From the NCBI RefSeq assembly GCF_004337985.1, contig NW_021940918.1, positions 744,001-808,000 on the forward strand: DNA of 64,000 nt, read 5' to 3'. The position numbers and the translations under genes were made by a program. This DNA is from Pyricularia pennisetigena (taxonomy: Eukaryota; Ascomycota; Sordariomycetes; Magnaporthales; Pyriculariaceae). Of this stretch, positions 35,130-46,073 are shown one piece after another; position 1 is the first letter of the stretch, and every line of letters begins with the position of its first letter. The notes below the pieces were generated by a model. It was not told where the DNA came from and ran no database searches. It worked only from the letters and a program-made list of their open reading frames with translations.

Positions 35130-37043
35130 TTAACGCATCTTAAAATGGCTGTTGTTCGTGATCATGGATTTTGGCAACTCTTTTTTTCCCTTTTCTGGTA
35201 GACAGCACGATCCTTATAAATGTTGTTCGAACAGTCAGTCTATATAAACACAACCTATTAATTGAGACTGTGCTGACTCGAATTCTTTTCTATCTTGTTC
35301 TTTCGTAAGGATACGTGGGAGCAGGGTGACAGCAAGGCATGCTTGGGGTATTGAATGGCTAATGAGGTGTTGAATCGTTTACAACATCACTGGGACGAGC
35401 TTCGCTGAAGAAATGCTCATAAACATCGCTGTCGCCATGGTGCGGACGGACCATAAATTTCAAGACGAGGCACACAGTCACGCTTTTCCCTGGATCGACT
35501 GAATGTCTGTATGCACTCGAATTTCGTGCTAAAATGTGACTTTCGCCGTTCCCACGCCTTTGGTCACAAGTGTTAGCCTATAACCGGACCTTCATAGCGA
35601 GACAGCAGGCCATGTATGATAGGTAAAGTAGCGCAGAACTCGCCGGGTGACGCAGGTGCATTTACAAGTAATCCACCACAAGACGAATGGGTCAATTATG
35701 GGTTCGCTGCTAACTCTCGATTACACCAGTTTCTCTGCCTCTCCATTCTGCTCCGCTTAAGATTTAAACGGCCGCATCTGCCAGCGCCATATCCTCACCA
35801 ACACGACCAAAAAGCCTTACGCCTGGATGGATTTCGTTACTACAGTAATCAAGGTAGAGAAATGCCACGGGCATTCGGTAGGGGGGCGAGTCGCCGGCTT
35901 GCCATAGCTCAGAGTAATTTGCTCTCAAGCCTCGATTACGCGTACCACTATGGTGATCACTGTTCTGCGAAATTGCGGTGGAAACCCTATGGCTATGTCA
36001 AGCGTACCCTGCCCTTGCCGCTGAAAACCGGATGCCATTCAGCTGCCCCTCTTCTCTGGCAGGATGGAACTTGCGTTGCAGAACCTAAAGGATGTAGCAC
36101 TACTACGTACAGTGTGACTGTGGCAAGGGATTTCGTTGGTCGAGGGTTCTATTCTACCGGCCGGTAACACCCCGGGCTACACAAGTATAATGACGCCAAG
36201 CGCCTGTCTTACCCCTCCTCTCCTTTTTTCTTCTCGAGCCAACCATCACAAGTTTGACAGGCGCTTTCATCGCGATGTACGATTTGACTTTTAATACTAC
36301 CCAATAGTCTATCTTCTGTTACACAATGGTATAGTCTGGGTAAGCAAGTACATGAACAATTTTTACCAGCATAACGCAGGCGCTGGTGCTATATTTGGAG
36401 GAAGTCGAGTTATTGGCTTCCGCAAACGCGTCCTTCCGCCCTGATCCGTATGAAGTCAAAGAACTAGTCTCTCACCATACCGATGGTTTTCCCGACCGTA
36501 CGGAGAAATGGCATAGTTTTGGACTGGCTGGCAGGCGATTAGTGGAGTGGAAATAAAGGCCGACTATGATCGCTTCGAGGCTGCTCGAACAGGCCGCTCA
36601 AAGTAGCGCCGGACGAAGTACGCCCAGTTTATAACGGTAGCTCTAGGTTGTGTGTTGACTATCGCGCCAAAACCATATTTTTCACCCAAAAGCTCCACGA
36701 AGTTCTCGAACATGACCGGGCATAGTGTCAATTGTGCGAGGGATACGTGAAATCTCATCCTTTTGCTGTGGTTAGCTAACGCTGCTTGACCTTCATGTTG
36801 ATAGCCAAAGATGCCCCACCAAAATCATTTCTGTATGCCTTAATATTCAGGCATATTACCCCGTCTTAACGACAACAGCGGAAGCGGGGTTGATCAATAC
36901 AAGGATGATGGGCAGTGGATGGGCATTGACGCGGTGATTTCGAATCCTCGGTCCCGATACTGAATTTCGCGGTTGACGAGATAGCCAGCCGATTCGTATT
37001 TCAATTATTGTGTACCCCAATTCTATAATTGCCCGGAGTCACT
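35130..37043. other. Intergenic, weak open frames only
   Basis: A 183-codon frame at 35616-36167 (plus) and a 64-codon frame at 36564-36758 (minus) are present but show no domain, signal peptide or splice support. I do not call them. Confidence 0.35.
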
Positions 37044-38382
37044 ATGACAGATCCGCTTAGCACAGCTTCTGGTGTTGTGGCCCTGGTGACCTTCGCCTTG
37101 CAGTCTAGCGTAACTCTCCATCGGACCATCCGCAGCCTTCGGAGCCAAGAGAAGGACGCGCGAGCTCTCAAAGACGAACTTGCCGATCTAACTAGCGTGT
37201 TGGAAACGCTTCTAGAAACGATCGAGGGCCACCCTAACATTGATTTTGGATCTCTCGCGCTTCCTCTACAACGCTGCGGCAAGACATGCCAAGAATATGG
37301 CGAGCTTATTGCCAAATGTACTAGGCATTCCACGAGCTCACGAGCGAGCCTCCGCGATTGGATCACTCAGCGGTATCTCCAAGGAGATATTAATGATTTT
37401 CGAAACATGTTATCAGGGTATAAATCGACCATTAACATAGCTTTAGCAAATGCAAACATGTTAGTAGTACCAATGAAGTCTTTCATTGGCAAGCGTTGCT
37501 AACCCACGTGTATCTTACAGTCGCTTCGCCGCAATAACACCGCAAGTTCTGGAGGATTACAAAGACTTGATCCTTGACACGACCCTTGATTTGAAGGAGC
37601 ATCTCGAATCTCTTGAAGAGAAAGTTGGCGACTTACAAGACAGCATCCCCCAGGACGATGAAGCTGAATGGGAGGCTCTTTCGGAGGAGAAGGAGAGCAC
37701 AGAGCAGGGTCTCAAACTATGTGCCCAGCTGTCCGCTCAGATCGAGCAGTTTATGTCGCTATCTGCGGAGAATCCACAGTTCTCAAGCCGCCCATCAGCA
37801 CACAAGCACATCAAATCGGGCCTCGGCCCTGTAGGGGCTAGCCTCCAGTCTCTTTTGCTTATTCTGCAAAAGCATGAGTCAAGCATCAAACAGCAAATGG
37901 AGGCTCTACGTGTGAGCGGATTACATGGGGATGCCACCGCACAAATCGAATCTTTGGAGGAAACAAAGACCGCCATTCGCCAGTGTATTCATGTCGTCTC
38001 TGATGCCGACGAGACTGTGCGAGAGGAGAGACGCAATGTTTTTGCGGACATCACCATGGCCGACGACAGCTACGCTTTCTCTGTGTCCACTGTCGGAGAT
38101 TTAGTGACCGCGAGAGGATTCCATCTTAGCGGACGTGCCCGTCATGTTGGTGGGCAGATCAGCGATGAAAGCTATCAAATGACCGTTGACGCACTTACGA
38201 AATTGGACCTTGCGCACTCTCAGTCCACGCGCCAGAATAGCCAGGATCATGGTCAAAAGACTCATGGCCCAACACCGGTTCACCCTGAAACCGGGGGTAC
38301 TAAGACTTTTCAAGACCGTTATGGACGAGGAATGAAACTTTCGTTGCCAAACGACGGCAACAGGACACCAGATGTCCCTTAA
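37044..38382 (+). CDS. Helo-like N-terminal domain protein (NLR-type), 425 aa
   Basis: Two exons, 37044-37459 and 37521-38382 (1278 nt). Intron 37460-37520 has donor GTTAGT, branch GCTAAC and acceptor TTACAG. The start MTDPLSTASGVVALVTFALQSS is typical of the fungal Helo-like domain placed at the N-terminus of STAND/NLR proteins, where it acts as a membrane-targeting death effector. Residues 140-270 are Glu/Lys-rich helices likely to form a coiled coil. Residues about 300-360 contain the conserved ADDSYAFSVSTVGDL block. The protein ends without a nucleotide-binding or repeat domain, as do many stand-alone family members. The start at 37044 is the first ATG; a TTG upstream is ignored. Its partial paralogue lies 2 kb upstream in the same orientation. 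Confidence 0.75.
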
Positions 38383-39393
38383 TGTTTAATTTGAGACTGT
38401 TGGGGATGATTTTCTCCTGACAAACTGTACCCACAGCAGGCAGATCAAAGCAACCATAGTTAGGTTACGACGTACTGGGCGCGGCTAACCCCAGGGACAA
38501 CCCAAAAGTGCACTTCTACTTTTGGATAAGCTTCGTCAGCCAGCAGGGTTGAAGATGTGGTCGCAAGCCAAGTAGCCGTCAGCACACAGGCGAAATACCC
38601 TCCTTTCGCTACTGAGAGCAGTGCAGTCTTTTATAATGTCCGGGCCATGGTTTACCAAATACCTCCTTATATTGCTGGGTAGCAAATAAAACATAAGTGC
38701 CATCAGCGGTCCGATAAAAAAGGCTTCAATTATGGTAATATATCTTGTCGGGTTTAATTTAATGTCCAGTTTTGATATTGGCCGGGACTATCTCCAGCTC
38801 CGACTAAACGGGTATGGCGTGGAGTTTTCATCACTTTATCCAGTGTTAATATGTGCGCGCAATTGATGGTTTTGGTGCTGGTTTTAACTGGGCTGGAAAT
38901 TACCTTGGAATATCCTTTAAAATGATAAATTTTGCTGGCATTTGGGCATTTGGGCATTTGGTTACGACAGTTTAGGTAACCAAAATTTCCATTTATTATT
39001 TTATTGTTTAAACATGGTTGAGCTTGCAACATACCTCGCGAGGTGACCAAAACGAATTTCCAATATTATTTTACTCAACTAGGCCCGTATTGTACGATTC
39101 CCGGCTATTTTGGGTATATTTGCGCTCCACATGGGTTTTGTACAATGTGGTAAACGAGGGCACAAACTGCCATAAAATGCAATTAACGTGTATATAAAAT
39201 CTAATTATGCTGCGTTTAATCCACTAAACGCCATCGGTCAAACCTTAATCGCGTTCCTTACGAACGACGTGACGATCCGAGCAACGCGCCACCGCCTTTA
39301 ACCTCCGTTATATAATTTGAGCTGCGTTTGAATTGGCACCTGCCGCCATCCTAGTTTACCTAGATGGCAATACCCTGTTCCCTGATTGTCCGC
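38383..39393. other. AT-rich intergenic, island boundary
   Basis: Base composition becomes AT-rich here and stays so, with breaks, to about 47.1 kb. GGCATTT(G) is repeated three times at 38938-38960. No gene supported. Confidence 0.4.
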
Positions 39394-39743
39394 CTACTTT
39401 GCCATGCCTGACTGTGACAGTGAGGCTGTTACAGGTCCATATTCCTTTGGCAAGGGATAGTTCTTCTCCTAGTAAGTGATGGTTAATATTTACGAATTGC
39501 TTAGCATATTATATTTAATTTAAAACTTACTAGCATTTTCGAAGATGGCGGCCAAGATTCTGTTTTCTCAGAATCGTATGTAAAATATTTGTTGTTCTGT
39601 TCTATTACAATATAAATACGAGCTCCGCACAATCGTAGCTCCTCGAGTTTTCGAAATATGGTTTTCCGACGTTTCCTGATTTTGTTTTGGAAAAGACTTG
39701 TCGACTTTTTTAGGGGAGCTGCGGTGTTGTAAATATTCAACAT
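39394..39743 (-). CDS. Small MADS-box-like protein, 95 aa
   Basis: Two exons, 39743-39531 and 39468-39394 (288 nt). Intron 39469-39530 has donor GTAAGT and acceptor CTTACTAG. The core reads RKRRKTIFRKLEELRLCGARIYIVI, followed by KYFTYDSEKTESWPPS and, across the intron, KNYPLPKEYGP. This matches the pattern of short fungal MADS/SRF-like proteins: a basic helix, a central hydrophobic strand pair, then a WPPS...YPLP tail. The canonical DNA-contacting N-terminal arm of full MADS factors is absent. It would be nuclear if functional. It lies in AT-rich DNA at the left edge of the transposon island. The exact tail match across the intron supports a real gene. Confidence 0.65.
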
Positions 39744-41857
39744 TGGATGAGTGGGCGATCGGCTTTGTATATCCAGCTATTTATTGTGATCTTGTGCGAG
39801 GTGATTGGTGCAACTAATCGGACGTATGAGTATTTTGCCTTGGTGACGTACTATAAGTGCAAGATTGATAGGATTGAGGTTTTACGAGGGAGAAAGCTAT
39901 ATAACGTGCGCCTGCGTACTGCTAAATGCGGACCAACTATGTAGGTTGCCGACGTCTTGTGCATGTGGTTGCGCGTGGCCAGGGTCGGTGCGACACCGGC
40001 ATCAGCTGAAGGCGTAGCCCCCTAACAGGACGCAGGGTTATGCGAATTGATCCAATGCCTACGATGAGCCTGCTTCCAGGTTCCAGGTGTTAGTTCAGCC
40101 GACGGGACGCTCTCCCAATATCCCGGTTCTGGGCCGTTAGGTGCTTTCTAAACTAGCAGAGGGCGATCAGCCTGGACAGAAGGGCATGAGCAGACTGCTG
40201 TTGTCACTAAGGCAGCAAGCAACACCACCAAGTTGTTATTCTGTTATAATTAGAAGGAAGTTGGATTGGGTCTTTTACTGCTGCCAAGAAACTTGATGCT
40301 ATTAGCAACGAGCAGGACCTTTATTCAACCCCAATCTCGTCAAGGTCGTGTGGAGCTTGGACGTGACTAAGACGGTAAGGCGGAGGATTGGTTTGAGGCA
40401 TGGACCCGAAACATTCATGGACCCCAAATCCGACGGTTTTTCAGTACCAACCTTGCGCAGCCGCCCAGCGATTTCTGTCTTAGCCAAGAATATCCCACAA
40501 CGGCAGGCGCTGGACGGTTTCTCAGCCGCATAATCAACATGCAATGCCCAATGCAACAGGAAAATGCTTTTGCTCAGCGCTGGGCCAGAGTGAATTGAGC
40601 ATCAGGCGCAGATACCTCAATTTATCGCCCAAGCCACTAGACACAGCCGATTCACTTATGTAGCTAGGCTAATACACTCCCTCTTGGCATAGCGTGAAAT
40701 ATTTTCAACATAATATTTTCGCCGTCGCTCACCTGTCCAATGCAAGCAAATATGGCTCTCTAATGATGCGTTATCTCAATCAACACGACTGTCATCGATG
40801 TTTGTTTAAATGCTAAATATGGGGAATGCCCTAGCCTGTTCTTAGTTCTACCTGCCATTTGGGAAGATATTTATTGGTCGTCCACTAAAGTAATGATTAG
40901 CAGCTAACAGCGTGTCCACTGAGCTAATCCTAAATCCAGGGTAAGGGTAAGTGGCAGAGATTCCATTAGTGCAGTGGTGTCAGACCAGGAAGCCCTGTCA
41001 GTGAAGGCAACGGGCTGTATGGAACGTGGAAACGTTACGGACCGTATGTTCGCCGTTTGGGGCTGTGTCTGCTGTGCGGCGTTACAGTGACACCAGCCAC
41101 ATATATACCGTTATATTCTCGACCAGATCTCGCGGTGTCGTTTGCGTTCGCGTTTACTTGCAAGGATTAAGTCAGGTGGGATATCCTGGCTGCCTACCTA
41201 GGAAATTCCAACTTGCTACCCAATCAAAAACGGTAGCAAACGAGCCGATTGCAGAATGCAATTTGCCTTATATGCACCGGTGGGAAAGTTGTTGGGAACA
41301 GCCACCATCCATCTGGTAGAACTGCTACGAAATATAGTCAAACTTTTGACGGGTCAGGATGTTTATTACTTCCAGAATGGACCATTCGGCAACGTAATTT
41401 TGCAGCGAATGATTGACACAACCTGTGAATTTGTAAGACGCATCCAACCAACTATACCAGGCGACGGGTGAGTACAATAGCATAGTTTTGCCTTTAGCCA
41501 CATGTCGAATTGAAGAGCGCGGTGGACGAGCTACAGCCCTTGACACTTATTTCCGCGAATAAAAAGGGAGCGCGCTTGAGTTTTCAATCCACGATATAAC
41601 TACACGCGAAAAGTTCAAATATGAGCGCGCGTCAAACAAGTTGTGGAGACGAAGCCACAACGTGGTACCATGAAGACGGGTAAATTAGTAGCTGAAGGCT
41701 AACAATAAATACGTGCACGCGTGGCGCGATCGCTAACTAAGTAACGACTTGTGACCTTGCGGAATTGCATTCCTCCAAGCACTCGCCGTTCCTAGTACTT
41801 CCCCTGACTGTCGAACATCGATGCCAATTCGCTCATGGTGGCGAGTGTGGGTGGATC
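39744..41857. other. Intergenic with repeat remnant
   Basis: About 2.1 kb holding one dispersed repeat copy (40254-40460). Short frames at 39747-39944 and 41256-41471 lack supporting evidence. No RNA gene seen. Confidence 0.35.
40254..40460 (+). repeat. Island-flanking direct repeat, left copy
   Basis: Aligns in direct orientation with 53286-53500. Shared blocks include CTGCCAAGAAACT, TTAGCA(A/G)CGAGCAG, GACGGTA and CCCAAATCC. The copies are strongly diverged. The right copy runs into a 5S rRNA fragment that this copy lacks. Confidence 0.55.
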
Positions 41858-42880
41858 TCTAAGCCCAACACCTTTTTCCTAAGCTCCAGAGTTGTCCCAA
41901 ACAACTGCTCTGCCTCATCGTCCTCTGCTTAGCAGGGATAACTGCCGGGCTGTCCATGCTGGAGAGTATATCCGGGGTTTCTGGGCCCGGCACCTTTTTG
42001 CAAAGCTCCAATTCTTTTCGATGCATCTTCTCTGCCTCCCCGTACTTCCCCTGGTTTTGAAACACGAGTGCTAGGTTATTCATGCTGCTAAATGTCGACG
42101 GGTTTTTTGGGCCCAGCACCTTTTTGCAAAGCTTTAATTTTTTTCGATGCATTTCCTTTGCCTCCCCGTATTTCCCCTGGTTTTAAAACACCAATACCAG
42201 GTTGTTTATATTTTCGAATGTCGACGGGTTTTCTGGGCCGAGCACCTTTTTTATAAACGTTAATATTTTCCAATATATTTCCTTTACCTCCCCGTATTTC
42301 CATTGGTTTTAAAACACTATTGCCAAATTATTTATATTTTCGAATGTCGACGGGCTTTTTGGGCCGAGCATTTTTTCCCTAAACGTTAATATTTTCTGAT
42401 GCATTTTCTTTACCTTTTCGAACTTCCCCTAATTATTAAATATTAATGCCAGGTTATTTATATTGGTAAATATCGACGGGTTTTTTGGACCAGCATTTTT
42501 TCCCTAAACGCTAATATTTTCCGATACATTTATTTTATTTCTTCGTATTTTCCCTGGTTATTAAATATTAATGCCAAATTATTTATATTGGTAAATATCG
42601 ACGGGTATTTTGGATCTAATATTTTTTCCCTAAACGCTGTGAGGATCAGGCCCCTAGACCTACCCTCAGAATCACGACTCGGCTCCACACCGAGCCAGGG
42701 ATCGGACAAGGATCCACTATTTCCGGATTTAAGCGCGTCTCTTGAGCGCGTCGTCGATTGTAATTTCTCTCTTCTCTTCAGTTTAGAATTTTCGTCGATA
42801 GCGCCTAATACACTGAGGTTCTCCAATGTATGCCTGGCCGTGACAACACGGATTGCATTCAGATTATTCATTTGGCGGTA
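41858..42880 (-). pseudogene. Decayed kinesin-light-chain-type TPR repeat array
   Basis: Minus-strand translation gives repeated 42-residue units of the form MHRKELELCKKVLGP...MNNLALVFQNQGKYGEAEK, the classic TPR type found at the C-terminus of fungal NLR-like and kinesin-light-chain proteins. At DNA level the period is 126 bp, with anchors at 41991, 42117, 42243 and 42369, then a 125-bp step that breaks frame. Units become steadily more AT-rich from 41.9 to 42.6 kb, replacing C/G by T/A. A family-A LTR-like element (42638-42845) interrupts a unit; MNNLN resumes beyond it. No nucleotide-binding domain is visible, so this is a remnant of a larger gene. Confidence 0.75.
42638..42845 (-). mobile_element. 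Family-A LTR-like element, copy A1
   Basis: A 208-bp element with TG...CA ends (TGTCACGGCC start, CCTCACA end on the minus strand). Nearly identical to A2 (43662) and A5 (46074). It is inserted in the TPR array. Its flanks (AACGC and ACACG) do not match, so its target duplication is lost or it has recombined. Confidence 0.75.
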
Positions 42881-43355
42881 AAAATCGGAATGTGGTCGTA
42901 CGATCTAACTAAAAAATACACCAAACATACCCGAATTGGAAAGGTATGACGTTATTAAAGTCTACTATGGATGCATTACGTAGACCTCGAATCTACGAAC
43001 AGTTTGGAATAACAGCAAAAATGGTTAGTAATACGGGTGCAAAAATCGGTTTAATTTATAAAGTTTTTGCGTTATACTATTAATTGATTTTGCAAAGATA
43101 CAAAACATTGACCATTGTTTATATAGAATAAACCAATATTATAACTCGAGGAGCTTATTGGGTATGGTTATAAATTACCGATTTTTAAAATATTTTTAAA
43201 AGATTAGACGTTTATACATTTTTATATAAAAAACAAAAAAAACCCTCCTATTATTTAGGAAAAACCAGTTTTATCAAATAAAAACATTACTATAAATAAT
43301 TTTACGCATTAATAATAGTTTGAAATAATAAAAGAAAATTGAAATATATAATAAC
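42846..43355. other. AT-rich gene-poor stretch
   Basis: Strongly AT-rich with no frame worth calling. The composition suggests RIP-type decay of older repeats. Confidence 0.45.
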
Positions 43356-43549
43356 TGTGACATTTGGACCATGAGATCACCAGACCCTAACCCTGACCCT
43401 GGACCAACGACCCACCAGGGTGATACCTTCATCTACGTCGCGTCAAGCTCAGAACTTTGTTTGTTTCCTTTCTTCTCCTCAGAGTAGAATCTTCGTCGAT
43501 AGATGCCAATAGACTAGCTTCCGTGCTATGCTTACCCCGGGCCGTGACA
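43356..43549 (-). mobile_element. Family-B LTR-like element, copy B1
   Basis: A 194-bp element, near-identical (a handful of differences) to 47158-47351 and in the same orientation. On the minus strand it starts TGTCACGGCC and ends TGTCACA. Its first part resembles family A (shared TGTCACGGCC and TATCGACGAA(G/A)ATTCTA). Flanks are ATAAC and ACTTC, not a duplication. Confidence 0.7.
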
Positions 43550-43661
43550 ACTTCCAAATAAAGTTTTTAATACGCCAGCTTTTATATAAGTACTTTTTAA
43601 ATAACTAGTAGGGGAATTCGCATCAATAACAGCGAAATTAAATTAGTAATAACGTAATCGA

Positions 43662-43869
43662 TGTCACGGCCAGGCGTACATTGGAGAACCTCAGTGTATT
43701 AGGCGCTATCGACGAAAATTCTAAACTGAAGAGAAGAGAGAAATTACAATCGACGACGCGCTCAAGAGACGCGCTTAAATCCGGAAATAGTGGATCCTTG
43801 TCCGATCCCTGGCTCGGTGTGGAGCCGAGTCGTGATTCTGAGGGTAGGTCTAGGGGCCTGATCCTCACA
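43662..43869 (+). mobile_element. Family-A solo LTR, copy A2
   Basis: A 208-bp element, TGTCACGGCC to CCTCACA, with a perfect 5-bp target duplication ATCGA on both sides (43657-43661 and 43870-43874). TG...CA ends plus a 5-bp duplication identify a solo LTR or a minimal LTR element. There is no internal gag or pol. Confidence 0.85.
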
Positions 43870-44036
43870 ATCGAGCTAATAGAGACTTGATTAAGTCGAC
43901 AATAATGTAGTAAAATTAATAACAATGCAATAAAATTAGAAATCATGCAAGTAAATTAATAACTATGCAAGCATATTAACAATACCGGCATGAAATTAAA
44001 CTGAAAGTAAATACTACAGAATAATATAATATTATA

Positions 44037-44245
44037 TGTCACGGCCAGGCATACATTGGAGAACCTCAGTGTATTAGGCGCTATTAACGAAGATTCTAAA
44101 CTGAAGAGAAGAGAGAAATTACAATCAACGACGCGCTGGAGAGACGCGCTTAAATCCGGAGTTAGTGGACCCTTTGTCCGATCCCTGGCTCGGCGTGGAG
44201 CCGAGTCGTGATTCTGAGGGCAGGTCTGGGGGCCTGATCCTCACA
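44037..44245 (+). mobile_element. Family-A LTR-like element, copy A3 (mosaic)
   Basis: 209 bp. Its 5' half shares diagnostic variants with A4 (ATTAACGAAGATTCT, CTGGAGAG, GTTAGTGGACC). Its 3' half follows the majority type (CCGATCCCTGGCTCGG). Left flank is TTATA; right flank is GATCA, which equals the left flank of A4. Confidence 0.75.
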
Positions 44246-45019
44246 GATCACACGATTCCTATCAACATTCTATCTATTAATATTATAATATTAAAATCGC
44301 TTTCAAAATATTACCGGGCGTATGCTATTTATATAATATTGTTTATAAAAAGCTTGAAGGGGATATTTGATATTATAAATAATGGCCTAAATATAAATGT
44401 TGGAATAATAATAACTATCGCACTTGAAGGGATATTCCGACATGGAGTAACACGCGCGGCCTCTGGGATGCCTTACAAGTAAGGCATTCATGGGCCCGCA
44501 CGAACCCCTTTCTTGTGCCCCAGAACAGATTGCAAATAGCTTCCTTTGTTACTTAGAAGGTAGACAGGAATAATTAGATATAGCGATTCGCACTACTTAT
44601 TTGTCTCAACTCGAATCCCTACGCGTAGACGAGGTCTATGAACAAAAACTATCACGGCTCCGGCTATACCGTTTTTTCCCAAATGCGTCCGCTGGTTGGC
44701 AATCATATTGTATGCCTATGCCTATCTACTATTTATAAGCTTTTTTTACCATAGTTATATTTGAAAGGTTAAAACTAGGTGATTTTTAATGCGGCGACAC
44801 CGAGGCTATCGAAAATAACGACAAAGCACATTCTAACAAGGATAAAAGCTGTATTTGTTAATGAAACACTAATAAGAACAAAAAATATAAATTGACTTAC
44901 CTTTCAATCCTTCAAATATTTCACTCTCGCTTATCTCTGCATCGCCTCATCACAAACTACTATCTCTTTTAAACAAATACAAACAATTCCTTCAACAACT
45001 TACCTCTTAACCACCCACA
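44246..45019. promoter_or_regulatory. AT-rich upstream region of the zinc-finger effector candidate
   Basis: Very AT-rich at first, with a GC-richer patch at about 44450-44540 that may be an old transposon piece. The last 80 bp before the ATG are a C/A-rich leader (ACAAACTACT, CTTCAACAACTTACC, CCACCCACA) of the kind that precedes well-expressed genes. Confidence 0.4.
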
Positions 45020-45295
45020 ATGCAAATCTTCAAAATTATCCAAGTCATCGGCCTGTTGGCTATCGGAACTACGGCCCTGCCAGTTTCGGGTGGCTCACTC
45101 ATCCAACAGCAGGATGTAAAGCATCAGTCCAGCATTAAAGAGTGTCAAGACTACTGGCCCAAGCACGGGAAATTACAGGCTGCCGAGAAGGCTTTCAACA
45201 AACGAGGCAAAATAGAGTCATACACCTGCACCGACTGCGGGAAAACATGGACAAATAAAGATGACTTTGTGAACCATACATGTTCGAAAAAGTAG
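45020..45295 (+). CDS. Secreted zinc-finger (AVR-Pii/ZiF-like) effector candidate, 91 aa
   Basis: A single exon. Residues 1-19 form a signal peptide (MQIFKI, then VIGLLAIGTTA) with likely cleavage before Leu-Pro. The mature part is small and basic. It ends in a zinc-binding motif of Cys70, Cys73, His86 and Cys88, spaced C-x2-C-x12-H-x-C. From memory of the published structure, this is the same ligand spacing as in the rice-blast effector AVR-Pii, and the signal peptide and Cys-Gly...Asn-His-x-Cys pattern also look alike. Such effectors act inside the plant cell after secretion. The gene sits in AT-rich, LTR-rich DNA and converges on a MAX-like gene 1 kb away. Full identity with a known effector is not claimed. 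Confidence 0.75.
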   Translation: MQIFKIIQVIGLLAIGTTALPVSGGSLIQQQDVKHQSSIKECQDYWPKHGKLQAAEKAFNKRGKIESYTCTDCGKTWTNKDDFVNHTCSKK

Positions 45296-45566
45296 GCTGA
45301 AGGCCATAAAGAAGGTGCTACAATATTGCATGGTACATTGATCGGAAAGAACAATCAGAAAAAGAGGATGCCCTAAATGTGAACATTTCTTTCCTCCTAA
45401 AGATTCAAAGCAAGCAGTATATTATCGGTTCGCCCAATGTTTACTGAAAGCTTGGTTTGGACATGGTTTAGCGGTTTAAAATTATATAGGTTAAATAACA
45501 TTTGGGGAGTGTTTTCTACGTGCAATCCCGTTCTCACTGATAGGCATTATGTAATCGCTGCGATCG

Positions 45567-45710
45567 GTAGTAGTAGTAGTATTATTATTAATTAACGCCG
45601 GGCTCGGCCTGGCTTATTAACCGGCCGTTAGCAATTTCCGGAGGGGTATTTCGGCGGGCGCGCTATTTTTTCTATTTATACAGGGGAAAATAAACATGGC
45701 AGAGGCGGAT
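45567..45710 (-). mobile_element. 3'-tail fragment of the (TAC)n LINE
   Basis: Reads as the reverse complement of the 3' end of the LINE at 47.4-52.2 kb: the (TAC)n tail as TAGTAGTAGTAG, then AACGCCGGGCTCGGCC, CCGTTAGCAA and GCAGAGGCGGATC. Only about 140 bp remain, so this was a severely 5'-truncated insertion. It abuts LTR copy A4. Confidence 0.75.
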
Positions 45711-45712
45711 CA

Positions 45713-45926
45713 TGTCACGGCCAGGCATACATTGGAGAACCTCAGTGTATTAGGCGCTATTAACGAAGATTCTAAACTGAAAAGAAGAGAGAAACTACAA
45801 TCAACGACCCGCTGGAGAGACGCGCTTAAACCTGGAGTTAGTGGACCCTTTGCAAACCCTGGGCTTAGCGTGGCTGGTGAGTGGAGTGGTGATTCTGAGG
45901 GTAGGTCTGGTGGCCTACTCCTCACA
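45713..45926 (+). mobile_element. Family-A LTR-like element, copy A4 (divergent)
   Basis: A 214-bp element with the standard ends but a distinct 3' half (GCAAACCCTGGGCTTAGC). Left flank GATCA equals the right flank of A3; right flank is GTGGC. Confidence 0.75.
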
Positions 45927-46073
45927 GTGGCCCAGATACACCAATCCGCAACACAGGAAAAGCGGTACCCAGCGTTGAAAAGAGTATTAAGTGAAAATAA
46001 TCAAGGTCTAAAAGTTTCCAAGGCCTTGGTATGCTATCTTGTATTTAATTTAATACCCAAAAACCCCCTTAGT

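Noticed and set aside
36930..36990. TTCGAATCC-like motifs hinting at a tRNA
   Set aside because: No cloverleaf could be built around this or similar sites; I found no convincing tRNA gene in the window.
39747..39944. A 65-codon frame with a hydrophobic N-terminus, possibly secreted
   Set aside because: Its start lies 3 bp from the start of the better-supported MADS-like gene on the other strand and it lacks any leader or family signal. Kept only as a remote possibility.
43384..43404. CCCTAA-like words (also near 47186) suggesting telomeric repeats
   Set aside because: They lie inside both copies of the 194-bp family-B element and do not form a tandem array, so they are element sequence and not a telomere.
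43681..43890. Small repeated protein-like frames beginning MENLSVLGAI in several places
   Set aside because: They are translations of the family-A LTR-like elements and occur once per copy on either strand.
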